The notes under the pieces: generated by a model
Database searches by the model: none
Told to the model about the DNA's origin: nothing
The model's input: the letters and a program-made list of their open reading frames with translations, nothing else
Assembly: GCF_018294505.1 (NCBI RefSeq)
Contig: NC_057809.1
Location: forward strand, 508,487,914-508,551,913
DNA from: Triticum aestivum
Lineage: Eukaryota > Streptophyta > Magnoliopsida > Poales > Poaceae
Length of the DNA: 64,000 bases
Direction of reading: 5' to 3'
Position numbers and translations under genes: made by a program
Shown: positions 35,274 to 46,275 of the stretch, one piece after another
Position numbering within the stretch: the first letter of the stretch is position 1
How the letters are laid out: each line of letters starts with the position of its first letter

Positions 35274-35811
35274 TGTCGTGGTCCTAAGACTGACAGTAGA
35301 ATAGGGGGTAAGTATGAGGAGGCAAGATCCTAGCTATGGAGTAGTTGTACACGCGAGTTTTACGAGTTCAGGCCCTTCTCGGATGAAGTAACAACCCTAC
35401 GTCTTGGTGCCCTGAGGCGGTCGACTGGATTATATGTATGTGTGTGAGTTTACAAAAGTGCGAACCCCTGTCCCAAAGGAGGGGGTGTGGCTTATATAGA
35501 GTGCGCCAGGACCCCAGCCCCCCTCCGTTACACAGGGTTCAATGTTCATAAAAGAGGGGCGTTACTGGTAACGTCTGTAGTAAAGTGTTATAAATGCCCA
35601 TAAAGCTATGGCTTAAGTCTTGACCGTTGCAGAGTGGAGAGTTTCTCATCTTCTGGTGGTCGAGTGTCTTCAAGGTGGTCGAGTGAGCACATCTTCATGG
35701 TCGAGTGGACGATGGTTTCTCTTCGACTGCTTCTGATTCTTTGTAGAGATGTCCTTGGGGAGGGTATGTTGGACAGATCCATGACCCTACCCTAGGTACA
35801 TAGCTTCATCA
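35274..35811 (-). repeat. 3' LTR of Gypsy copy 2
   Basis: 538 bp, TG...CA ends, GTCGAGTG repeats at 35659, 35678 and 35700. This is the element end nearest the DGAT2 promoter. Confidence 0.92.
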
Positions 35812-36359
35812 TTAGCCCCCGAATGGATCAGAGTTTGAGTGGGGAAAGAGTTGGGAACACTTCCGACCCATTCTTTGTGCTACGAGTATATCTCATTCTG
35901 AAACAATGAGTTGAGGTGAGGACGTCGACTCCTTTCTCAGTCGCCTTGGTCCATTCTTGGTTTTTGTCGAGTGAATTTTCACGGTAGGATTCCGAATGAT
36001 GGTGTAGAGGATGTTTGTCTTCAGTCTGACAGGTTGTTCTGCTCCCCGCGGATCTCGTGGGATTAGAATTTTGGGAAGTGCGCCAGACGGACGGAACCGA
36101 GGTTATCGGGATGGATTAGGCAAGTCTTCTCGATCCCCACGCCACCTTTTTCGCCACGTATTGCGCGCGCGACTATTGCGGGATTTGTTTAGATCGCCTG
36201 GGTCCACCAGTCAGTCACTCGGATGACGACCTTATAAAAGGCCTCGGACCAGGCCTCTGCCCCGTGCGCTCCCATTCTCTCTTCTTCTTCTCTCAATCTC
36301 TCCGCCACGCTCGCTTCCGCCCTCATCGCCGGACCTTTACTCGAGCTCGACCCGCCGCC
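35812..36359 (+). other. Noncoding leader before the antisense gene of Gypsy copy 2
   Basis: Between the 3' LTR and the antisense ATG. The first bases (ttagccccc) are the polypurine tract of the minus-strand element. No frame of note. The plus-strand TATA box near its end is listed separately. Confidence 0.7.
36231..36240 (+). promoter_or_regulatory. TATA box of antisense gene, Gypsy copy 2
   Basis: Plus-strand cttataaaag, followed by gcctcgg, stands 120-130 bp before the antisense ATG at 36360. Elements B and C have TATA-like boxes about 100 bp before the matching ATG. It would allow transcription of the antisense gene independently of the LTR. Confidence 0.6.
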
Positions 36360-39300
36360 ATGGGGAAGGAGAGGATGGTGGCGCTGGAACGCGCGAAGAA
36401 GGCGACAGCGAAGGCGAAGGGCAAGCGGACTAGCCGGGGCGGACCCTCATCGAGATCCGGCCTGCCGGCAGGCTGGATCCAGGGCGATTGGATCCGCTCG
36501 ACAATCACCCAGGACGACCTCGACGACCTGGTGGAGGGGGGACTGATCCCCACAAGTCAGCATGGCTCCCGGGGAACGAAACCGAGCCGCAGCCGAGGGA
36601 GGGTGAGTGTGTTCTCCTCGCCACCCACGTAGATCGCGGATTGTCACTGCCTCTCCATCCTTTCTTCCGGGGTTTTTTGAACTTCTTTGGGGCTCAACTC
36701 CACCATTTCACCCCAAACACCATAGTCTATCTGGCCGCTTTTGTGTCGATGTGCAAAAACTTCTTGGGTTGTCGACCGCACTGGGGCCTTTTCAAACACA
36801 TCTTCATCTGCCGATCCCAGTCGGTTAAAAAGGCCAAGTCGAGTGACGAGAAGACACAAGTGATCCAGATGTGCGGGGGTCTGGGGATCCAGATGAGGAG
36901 CAAGAGTACTTTCCCAGCCATGATTCTTCCCGACTCGGTCCGGGGCTGGCAGTCGACTTGGTTCTACTGCAAGGATCAGCCGACCCCGGGCCAGTCGACC
37001 GGACTTCCTCCTTTTCTTTGGCTCGAGTGGAGAAGCCCGCCCCCTGAAGGTAGTTCCAGAAGAGAAGGTGCGGGTCAAGGTGCTGGTCGAGCGGGTCGTC
37101 CAGCTTGTCCGCGACGGGGTGACTGGGATGGACCTGCTGGAGGTCTTTCTCGGTCGACGCATCCAACCTCTTCAGGCGCGCGATCATCCGATGTGGATGT
37201 ACTATGGGCTCGAGGATTCCACTCGGATCCACCCGGAGGACGTCAGCGAGGATACCTTGGAGAAGTGGTTGATGGGGATCACCAGCAACAAAGAAAACCC
37301 TCGGGGGTCTAGGAGGGTGATTCCATTCGACAACTCGCACCAGCCGGAGCAGGTAAAATTCTGTCTTATCAAGTATCTTTTCGATTCACTGAGTGATGTC
37401 TTGTTTGTGGTCGACTGAATTTCCTTTGATCGTTATCCTTTCAGGCCCTCATCGACATGTACTCAATGCCCAACGGAGTGCAAGACCAAGACGCTGAGGA
37501 AGAAGGGAGCGGGGGCGAGAGCGGCGAGGAGCATTCGGAAGCCGAGGAGGACGAGGAGAGCGACGAATCGACTGATGACGAAGAAGTCGACTTGCCTCCT
37601 CACAGGGAGAGGAGATCCAAGCACGCTCACGACTCGGCAAGCACTCCGGACTTGGTGGCCGCGCCGATTGGGCAGTCGTCGAAGCGCCCCAGGACGTCTT
37701 CCCCAACACCGACTGAGAAGGCTCCAAAGCAATCCAAAGTTGCGCCGCCTCCAGCGCCGAAAGCGCCGAAAGCCACCTCTTCCAAACTGCCAAAAGCTTT
37801 GCCCAGGATCAAAGTGACCGTTCCTACTATCTCCGGGTAACCATCTGACTTGTCTTTTTCGTCGACTCGATTAACCAGACGTAACCGATTGAATACGGGT
37901 CTTTGCAGTGCTGCTACGTCAGGAACCTCTTCTTTCCAGTACCGGGACAAGGAAATGGAAGATGCGGTAACCTCCAACCCAGGTATAAACTCTTGTGATT
38001 TTGTTCTTGATTCTTTGGTCGATTGCGTTCGAGTGGTTCACCTGGGGTTGAATGATCTGCCTTGCAGCTCCACCCAACATCATTGATCTTCCAGATGACG
38101 ATGAAGATGTGGCTCTTAAGCCCAGGAAGAGCAAGAAGGTAGCAGCTGGCAGGGTGGCTCGGCAAGAACCAACTACAACACCTCCCGTCCGTCAGGCTGA
38201 AGACGCGGGCAGGGCCTCTGTGACGTTCGCTGCACCCTTGTCGAGTGGGCATCCCGCGCCGTCGACTGCACCTATGATTTCTTCAACTGTCCAACTCCAC
38301 ACCACGGAGCTCCAAGCCGCCGCACCTGGGTCGTCTGCACACTTTTTCACCAGCTACCCCGTCCCGGACAACCAGTCAGAAGCGGCTGCGGAAGCCATCC
38401 GACAGGCTGACATGATGATGGAGCGGGTGAAGACGGTGCACGAGAACAACCAGGCTGCCTACGACGCCAGTGCCGCCCTTCGGGCCAATGTCCAGGTGAG
38501 TAGACTTTTCGACTGTTTTTGTTCTCAAAAATCTTCTTCTGCACAATCTCCTGTTGTTTGCGTCGAATTAGAGCACCCACTGGGTGTTTTGTTGTTTTTG
38601 GTAGTTTCGCTCTTCCACTCGGTCTGGGCGAGTGGGATCAGAACTGGTGGGGGCACGCTAAGTGCACCCACTGGGTGTAGTCCCTGAGACCAGCAGTCGA
38701 TTGGGGTCTGAGTTCTTCTTTCTTTTCTTTCTACTCCTTACACTCGACTCCGGCGGGCCGGTCGAGTAGGATCTGAACCGGTGGGGGCACGCCAAGTGCA
38801 CCCACTGGGTGTAGTCCCCGAGACCGCGGTCGACTGCTGGCAGTCGACTGGGGTCTGAACAGCTTGCTGCCCTTTTTTTTAACCTGGTCCGGGCGGACCG
38901 GACGAGTTGAGTCTTAGTCAGCGGGGGCACGCCAAGTGCACCCGCTGGGTGTAGCCCCAGAGACCGCAGTCGACTGTGTGTAGTCGGCTGGGGTCTAAAT
39001 GGACTTTTTTAGGTTTTATTCACTCGGAAGTGAACCGCCTTTAATCCTATCGATTGATCTGTCTTTTGCCTTCTACAGAAGTCTTGTACTCTTATTTCCA
39101 AGTTTGCTGAACTCGAGGAGAAGCGGAGGCAACTCAACTTAGACTTGGAATTGGCTCAGCAAAATCTGAAAAAAGCTCAAGACGAGGCTGCTGGTATGGA
39201 AGGTAACTGATTGTCGACTGACTTTCAATATATCTCTTTGATCTCTTCTTTGATTTGATTGCTTCTTTTGCAGAGAAAATGAAGTTGGCTCTGGAGAAGA

Positions 39301-40120
39301 AGGACTCGGACCTCGCCGCCGTGCAAAAAGAATCCCAAGACAAAACCGCTCTCGCAGACAAGAAGCTTGCTTCAATCGGAACGCTTGAAGGAGAGGTGAA
39401 CAAACTGAAATCTTGTCTTAATGAAGCTAACCGCGAAATGACCAGTCTGAAGAAGGACAAGGTCGTCCTGAATGAAAAGTTGGAGTCTGCAATCCGCAAG
39501 AGGAATGACACAGAAGCTTATCTGAGGACTCTCGCCAAGAAGCTTTATCTCGCGCTGGAAGGTATTTCCTTTAATCCGACTGTGTTGATGCTTGCGATCG
39601 GATCTTGCTCGGTTGATTGACTAACTTTTGGCTGCAGAACTCTGCCAAGACTTTGACGAAGAAACTGGAAGGGTCGAGACGGGTCTGGACCCTATCGCTT
39701 CCCAGTATGCGACGAAACTTCGATGAATGTGCTCCGACTGGAGCCCCATATCGCCAGCGCCACAAGCTACCTCGCACGCCTGAAGGAGGTTGTCTCTCGA
39801 ATCGACTCATCGCTTTGGCCGGGGCGACGCTTCAGAATGACCTGGAATCCTTGATGACTCGACTGAACGAGATCCCTGACCGAGTGCAAGAATGGAAAAA
39901 ATCCTCTGCCCGGTGCGGTGCTGACGTTGCGCTGTCCTTGGTGCGAGTCCATTGCAAGGAGGCTCTTGAAGATAAGCTGGCTGCGATCAAAGTCGCTAAC
40001 ACCAAAAAGCATGACTTCCAGTCCTTCATGGAGACTTTCATCGCTGCTGCCACTCGGATTGCTGATGGGATCGACCTGGACTCATTCGTGGAGCCTGCCG
40101 TGCCTCCTCCGGCCGAGTGA
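36360..40120 (+). pseudogene. Antisense extra gene (aORF) of Gypsy copy 2, seven exons
   Basis: ATG in a good plant context (gccgccATGG) at 36360. Exons: 36360-37352, 37445-37836, 37909-37982, 38068-38495, 39079-39193, 39274-39561, 39638-40120; every intron is GT-AG. Exon 1 has a Lys/Arg-rich start, then a PF04195-like domain (FFRGFLNFFGAQLHHF, YLAAFVSMCKNFLG, HWGLFKHIF) and a conserved block RVVQLVRDGVTGMDLLEVFL. Exons 2-4 are acidic/Ser-rich with RERRSKH and KRPRTSSPTPTEK basic patches; exons 5-6 form a coiled coil (KMKLALEKKDSDLAAVQKE); exon 7 ends RIADGIDLDSFVEP. Breaks: a 1-bp loss near 36553, a frameshift near 37030, and a small loss near 39705. Function unknown; PF04195 is annotated only as 'putative gypsy-type transposon'. 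Confidence 0.82.
38560..38990. repeat. Intronic tandem repeat, antisense gene of Gypsy copy 2
   Basis: Within intron 4 (38496-39078) the phrase gtgggggcacgcnaagtgcaccc-actgggtgtagtcccngagacc returns at about 38645, 38783 and 38922, after a partial unit near 38572. Spacing is about 138 bp. Copy 1 has the same repeat in the same intron near 3390 and 3567. Each unit is followed by cagtcgactg-type palindromes. Confidence 0.8.
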
Positions 40121-40322
40121 ACAGAGTCATGAAACCTGAAATGCTTTAAATTTTCCTCGGAATGCTGAGTGATTGCTGTAACCGTTGAACTCCTTCGGGC
40201 TTGATGCCCGAGTAATTTTGATTTGCTACTCGGAACCTTTAGGATTTATCTGAATTTGGTTTATTTCCGAATGCGCTTGTGTTTGTCCTCGAATGGACTT
40301 TGCTCACTGCTTTGAATAGTCT

Positions 40323-40984
40323 TTGCGCTGGAGACGCAGCTCTGAGATGGCGGCTCCAATCGACCTGTGCTTCGTCGTCCTTACGGATAGGGATGGAGCG
40401 GGCGTTGTACTTGCGCCGTAGCTCCGAAGGAGAGGGTTGCATTCGACCTGCACTTCGTCGTCCTTGCGGATAGGGATGGAGCGGGTGTTGTACTTGCGTC
40501 GTAGCTCCGAAGGAGAGGGTTGCAGTCAACCTGCACCTCGTCGTCCTTACGGATAGGGATGGACCGGATGTTGTATTTGTGCCACAGCTCCGAAGGAGAA
40601 GGTTGCAGTCGACCTGCACCTCGTCGTCCTTGCGGATAGGGGTGGACCGAGCGTTGTATTTGTGCCGCAGCTCCGAAGGAGAAGGTTGCAGTCGACCTGC
40701 ACCTCGTCGTCCTTGCGGATAGGGATGGACCGGACGTTGTATTTGTGCCGCAGCTCCGAAGGAGAAGGTTGCAGTCAACCTACACCTCGTCGTCCTTGCG
40801 GATAGGGATGGACCGGATGTTGTATTTGTGCCGCAGCTCCGAAGGAGAAGGTTGCAGTCGACCTGCACCTCGTCGTCCTTGCGGATAGGGATGGATCGGA
40901 CGTTGTATTTGTGCCACAGCTCCGAAGGGGAAGGTTACAGTCGACCTGCACCTCGTCATCCTTGCGGATAGGGATATGTTTCAA
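40323..40984. repeat. 83-bp tandem array, eight units, Gypsy copy 2
   Basis: Units starting tgtacttgcg/tgtatttgtg at 40406, 40489, 40572, 40655, 40738, 40821 and 40904, with a diverged first unit near 40323. Spacing is 83 bp throughout. Same unit as 4948-5279 but twice as many copies. Confidence 0.93.
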
Positions 40985-42050
40985 ACTTAGGCGAGTACTG
41001 GACTACAGCTAAGTCTCCTAGTGAGAGAACTTAGGCGAGTGCTGGACTACAGCTAAGCCCCCGAGTGGGAGGATTGCTCTCCACTCGGTAGGATTTTTTC
41101 AAACTTAGGTGAGTGCTGGACTGCAGCTAAGCCTCCTAGTGAGAGAACTTAGACGAGTGCTGGACTGCAGCTAAGCCCCCGAGTGGGAGGGTTGCTCTCC
41201 ACTCGGTAGGATTTTTTCAAACTTAGGCGAGTGCTGGACTGCAGCTAAGCCTCCTAGTGAGAGAACTTAGGCGAGTGCTGGACTGCAGCTAAGCCCCCGA
41301 GTGGGAGGGTTGCTCTCCACTCGGTAGGATTTTTTCAAACTTAGGCGAGTGCTGGGCTGCAGCTAAGTCTTCTAGTGAGAGAACTTAGGCGAGTGCTGGA
41401 CTGCAGCTAAGCCTTCGAGTGGGAGGGTTGCTCTCCACTCGGTAGGATTTTTTCAAACTTAGGCGAGTGCTGGACTGCAGCTAAGTCTCCTAGTGAGAGA
41501 ACTTAGGCGAGTGCTGGACTGCAGCTAAGCCCCCGAGTGGGAGGATTGCTCTCCACTCGGTAGGATTTTTTCAAACTTAGGCGAGTACCGGACTGCAGCT
41601 AAGCCTCCTAGTGAGAGAACTTAGGCGAGTGCTGGACTGCAGCTAAGCCCCCGAGTGGGAGGGTTGCTCTCCACTCGGTAGGATTTTTTCAAACTTAGGC
41701 GAGTACCGGACTGCAGCTAAGCTTCCTAGTGATAGAACTTGGTGAGTACTGGACTGCAGCTAAGCCCCCGGGTGGGAGGATTGCTCTCCACTCGGTAGGA
41801 TTTTTTCAAACTTAGGCGAGTACCGGACTGCGGCTAAGCCTCCTAGTGAGAGAACTTAGGCGAGTGCTGGACTGCAGCTAAGCCCCCGAGTGGGAGGGTT
41901 GCTCTCCACTCGGTAGGATTTTTCAAACTTAGGCGAGTGCTGTACTGCAGCTAAGTCTCCTAGTGGGAGAACTTAGGCGAGTGCTGGACTGCAGCTAAGC
42001 CCCCGAGTGGGAGGGTTGCTCTCCACTCGGTAGGATTTTCTTTCGAACTT
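40985..42050. repeat. 118-bp composite tandem array, nine units, Gypsy copy 2
   Basis: Each 118-bp unit joins a short ~45-bp version (acttaggcgagtgctgg...cctcctagtgagaga) to a full 73-bp version (...cccccgagtgggagg...actcggtaggattt). Unit starts at 40985, 41103, 41221, 41339, 41457, 41575, 41693, about 41811 and 41928. Copy 1 has only the simple 73-bp unit here, so copy 2 shows a higher-order repeat built by truncation and co-amplification. Confidence 0.92.
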
Positions 42051-42198
42051 AGGCGAAACGGATTCGCGACTAAGCCACCCACTGAGGGATTTCAGAAGTA
42101 AATGAGAACACAACAAACGAATGATAGGACCATAAGCTCTTGTCTTTGATAAACAAATTACAAAGGTGTTTCTTATTACATTTTATTCGAACGAGTGC

Positions 42199-43260
42199 TT
42201 AAGTATAAAAGGGGCAGAGCAGCTCCGCGTTCCAAGCCCGTGGCTCGTCTTTCTGATGCTCAATACTGTAAAGATGGTATGCTCCGTTATGGAGAACTTT
42301 GGTGATGATGAAGGGGCCCTCCCAAGTTGGGGCAAGCTTGTGTGGTTTCTGTTGATCCACTCGAAGAACTAGGTCTCCTTCTTGAAAGGCTCGACCCCTC
42401 ACATTTCTAGCGTGGAATCGACGCAAGTCTTGCTGATAGATGGTCGACCGGATCAAGGCCATCTCTCTTTCCTCCTCCAAGAGATCGACTGAATCTTGTC
42501 GGGCCTGTTCTGCTTCCTCTTCGGAGAAGAGCTCGACTCGGGGTGCGTTGTGGAGCAGGTCACTTGGCAGAACAGCTTCGGCCCCGTAAACCAAGAAGAA
42601 AGGGGTTCGTCCGGTCGACCGATTAGGGGTTGTCCTCAAGCCCCACAGAACTAACGAAAGTTCATCAACCCAAGTGCCTACTGCGTGTTTGAGATCACAC
42701 ATCAGTCGGGGTTTCAGTCCTTTGAGAATTAGGCCATTGGCTCTTTCTGCTCGTCCGTTCGACTGCGGGTGAGCGACCGAAGCATAGTCGACTCGAGTGC
42801 CCTGAGAGGCGCAGAAAGCTCTGAACTCATCAGAATCGAAGTTCGACCCGTTGTCCGTTATGATGTTGTGTGGAACTCCATATCTGAATGTCAATTCTCT
42901 GATAAAACTAACAGCGGTGCTTGCATCAAGGTTCTTGATAGGTTTAGCTTCGATCCATTTGGTAAACTTGTCGACTGAAACGAGCATATGAGTGAAGCCG
43001 CTCCTACCAGTTCTCAGTGGTCCAACCATATCCAGACCCCAAACAGCAAAGGGCCAGATGAGGGGGATGGTCTTCAGGGCTGACGCCGGCTTGTGAGACA
43101 TGTCGGAGTAAAACCGGCAGCCTTCACATCTGTCGACTATATCTTTCGCCATTTCATTTGCTCGTGGCCAATAGAATCCAGCTCGGTATGCTTTAGCCAC
43201 GATGGCCCGAGAGGACGCATGATGACCACAGGTCCCCGAGTGGATGTCATTAAGGATCAT
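42199..43260 (-). CDS. Integrase of Gypsy copy 2, open frame
   Basis: About 353 open codons on the minus strand with all three parts of a retroviral-type integrase: HHCC zinc-binding (HSGTCGHH ... CEGC, first 50 residues), DDE core (Asp in WGLDMVGP, Asp in TDNGSNF, Glu in NGRAERANG) and a C-terminal QEGDLVLRV / TWEGPFII domain. It inserts the element's cDNA into the genome. In life it would be cut from a Gag-Pol polyprotein; the frame upstream (43261-43575) is the RNase H-integrase linker, separated by a stop at about 43261. The stop codon is followed directly by the tandem arrays. No chromodomain, as expected for the Tat branch. Confidence 0.88.
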   Translation of the reverse strand: MILNDIHSGTCGHHASSRAIVAKAYRAGFYWPRANEMAKDIVDRCEGCRFYSDMSHKPASALKTIPLIWPFAVWGLDMVGPLRTGRSGFTHMLVSVDKFTKWIEAKPIKNLDASTAVSFIRELTFRYGVPHNIITDNGSNFDSDEFRAFCASQGTRVDYASVAHPQSNGRAERANGLILKGLKPRLMCDLKHAVGTWVDELSLVLWGLRTTPNRSTGRTPFFLVYGAEAVLPSDLLHNAPRVELFSEEEAEQARQDSVDLLEEEREMALIRSTIYQQDLRRFHARNVRGRAFQEGDLVLRVDQQKPHKLAPTWEGPFIITKVLHNGAYHLYSIEHQKDEPRAWNAELLCPFYT

Positions 43261-45327
43261 TCAACCTTCTTCTGGTGTTATGCATTTCCGACCGACCCCA
43301 GTCACACTTTCCTTGAATAGCTGCCCTCTTATCACAGTAAAGGCCTTGGATCGATGGACGATCTGTCGAGCCTCTTCTTCATCCTCCGGGAGTTCTTTCC
43401 TGAGGATGTACGCAATGTAGGGCACCGTCCAGTCGGGAGTAATGGCCAGAACCTCCATGATCAGGTCGACCACGGCTGAGACCTCGACTTCAGTCGGATC
43501 TGTGGCGCTCTTAGGTTGCGGGGGCTCTTCAGTAAAAGGATCTTCCTGAATTGTTGGCGAGTGGATATGCTCCAAAATACATTGCTGGGAATGGCTTCTC
43601 TCTTGGAACCTATCTTTGCCAAATCGTCGACTGCTTGATTTTTCAGTCGGGGTATGTGGTGGAGTTCTAACCCCTCAAACTTCTTCTCAAGATTTCTCAC
43701 CGCGTTGCAGTAACCAGTCATGGCTGGGCTTCTGACGTCCCACTCCTTCATCACTTGATTAACTACCAAATCTGAGTCGCCATAGACCATAGATGGCCAT
43801 GCGCAACCCATACAGGAGTGCTTCATATTCTGCTTCATTGTTGGAGGAATCAAAGTGAATCTGGAGGACATATCTGAGCTTGTCTCCTCGGGGGGATACC
43901 AGAACTACTCCAGCACCAGAACCGTTCAACATCTTGGATCCGTCAAAGGACATGGTCCAGTGCTCAGAGTGAACTTGAGTCGCCAGTTGCTGTTCGATCC
44001 ACTCGGCGAGGAAATCTGCTATTGCTTGGGACTTGATAGCTTTCTTTGCCTCAAACTTGATATCCAAGGGAAGGAGTTCAATCGCCCATTTGGCCACTCG
44101 ACCAGTTGCATCTCTGTTGTGCGGAATCTCTAACAATGGAGCGTTGCTGACGACTATAACAGAGTGATATGAGAAATAGTGTGCAACCTTCTTCGTGGTC
44201 ATGTAAATCCCATAGACAAGCTTCTGATAATGAGGATATCTCTGCTTTGACGGGGCCAGGACTTCAGAAATATAATAAACTGGGCGTTGAACCTTATAAT
44301 CTTTTCCTTCCTCTTCTCGTTCGACCATAAGTACTGTACTGACGACTTGTCCGGTGGCTGCTATATAAAGCAGTAGAGGCTCTTTGCTGATTGGAGCAGC
44401 AAGCACCGGCTGGGTGGAAAGCAGGGCTTTTAGCTCTACAAACACTGCATCAGCTTCTGGGGTCCACTCGAACTTGTCTGATTTCTTCATCAGTCGGTAA
44501 AGAGGCAGCGCCTTTTCACCGAGGCGAGAAATGAATCGACTTAGGGCGGCCAAGCAACCAGTAAGCTTCTGGACATCATGCACACGCACATGGCATTTCA
44601 TTCGGAGTATAGCGCCTACTTTCTCTGGGTTAGCGTCGATTCCTCGTTCGGAAACAAGAAAACCGAGTAACTTTCCGCTTGGAACTCCAAACGTGCACTT
44701 TGATGGATTGAGCTTGATATCATACCTTATGAGGTTGGCAAAGGTTTCAGCAAGGTCAGTCAGTAGGTTGGAACCTTTACGTGACTTGACCACAATGTCA
44801 TCCATGTATGCTTCCACATTCCGACTGATCTGAGTGAGCAGGCACTTCTTAATCATCCGCATGAATGTGGCTCCGGCGTTCTTCAAACCGAATGGCATTG
44901 TGACATAACAGAAGCACCCAAACGGGGTGATAAAAGCCGTGTTTATTTCGTCGGGTCCATACAGACGGATCTGGTGGTACCCGAAGTAGGCGTCCAAAAA
45001 CGACAAACGCTCGCACCCTGCAGTCGAGTCGACTATCTGGTCGATGCGAGGGAGAGGAAAGTGATCTTTCGAGTAGGCCCGATTGATATGCTTGAAATCG
45101 ATGCACATGCGTAGTGAGTCGTCTTTCTTTGGGACCATGACAACATTGGCTAACCACTCGGAGTGGTAAATCTCTCGGATAAACTCAGCTGCCAAAAGCC
45201 GAGCCACCTCTTCCCCGATTGCCTTTCTTTTCTGGACGGCGGACCGTCGAAGATGTTCTTTGATTGGTTTCACCTTCGGGTTGACTCGCAAACGATGCTC
45301 AGCCAGTTCCCTGGGAACACCCGGCAT
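43261..45327 (-). pseudogene. Reverse transcriptase-RNase H of Gypsy copy 2, frameshifted in RNase H
   Basis: From the linker MPGVPRELAEHRL, the RT domain is open with RMCIDFKHINR, FPLPRIDQIVDS, the catalytic YMDDIVV, then connection (LLLYIAATGQ) and RNase H (FDGSKMLNGSGAG, NNEAEYEALLYG). At about 43790 a 20-bp deletion relative to copy 1 (loss of the bases coding SLGVRRLM) shifts the frame, so RNase H ends in a false tail; the true continuation is in another frame (43461-43871: YGDSDLVVNQ, HHIPRLKNQAVDDLAK). A further frame change near 43575 precedes the integrase linker. RT itself looks intact, but Gag-Pol could not be made whole. Confidence 0.87.
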
Positions 45328-45549
45328 GTCAGAAGGCTTCCATGCAAAGATGTCCCAGTTCTCACGGAGGAACTGGATGAGCGCTTCTTCCTATTTGGAG
45401 TCGAGTGAAGTCGAAATGTGAGTTGGAGCACCATTGGGATCTGTCGGGTGAATGTGAATTGACTTCATTTCACCAAACGACTGGAATGTTGATTCTGTGG
45501 CTGGCTTCTTGGCTCGCAGCAAGTCACTCGCATCTGCATTTTTTTGGTA

Positions 45550-46191
45550 TTATTGCAATTCTACCACGACCATCTGGGCATCAGCAATCTTTGAGCCCTT
45601 CTGGAAGCACTCTTCCGCCTTCTTCCGATTGCCAGAGATAGTGATCACTCCTCTGGGACCAGGCATCTTCAGTTTGAGGTACACGTAACATGGTCGAGCC
45701 ATAAATCGTGCATAAGCTGGCCTGCCCAGAATTGCATGATAAGCACTCTGGAAATCCACAACTTCAAACATCAACTTTTCTTTGCGATAATTTTTGGAAT
45801 TACCGAAAACCACGTTGAGTGCAATCTGACCGAGGGAAGCAACCTTCTTGCCTAGAATGACACCATGGAAACTCATATGGCTTTCACTGAGTCTGGACAT
45901 CGGAATGCCCATTCCTTTCAATGTTTCTGCATACAGTATATTCGGACCACTGCCACCATCCATCAGGACCTTTGTCAGTCGAGTGCCTTCGACCACCGGG
46001 TCGACCACCAGTGCTTGCCTCCCAGGGGTGGCGATGTGCGCTGGATGATCAGACTGGTCGAATGTAATGGTAGTCTGCGACCACTTCAAGTAACTGGGTG
46101 TCGCCGGAGCGACCATGTTCACTTCCCTGTTGATGACTTTCAATCGACTTTTGCTCTCAACGTCAGCAAAAATCATCAAAGTGGAATTCAC
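45550..46191 (-). pseudogene. Aspartic protease region of Gypsy copy 2
   Basis: Contains VLMDGGSGPNILY, the retropepsin active site with DGG in place of DTG/DSG as usual in this branch, followed by hydrophobic flap and ILGRPAYARF. The protease would cut Gag-Pol. The frame is open over about 213 codons but separated from Gag by a stop near 46277 and from RT by a stop at 45550-45552, both presumably decay. Confidence 0.82.
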
Positions 46192-46275
46192 ATGGGGATA
46201 ACCATCGTCATCCTCTTCCTCATCCTCAGCCTTGCCTGCCTCCTTCTCTTTTTCCTTGGGCTGTTTCTCTCGGAA

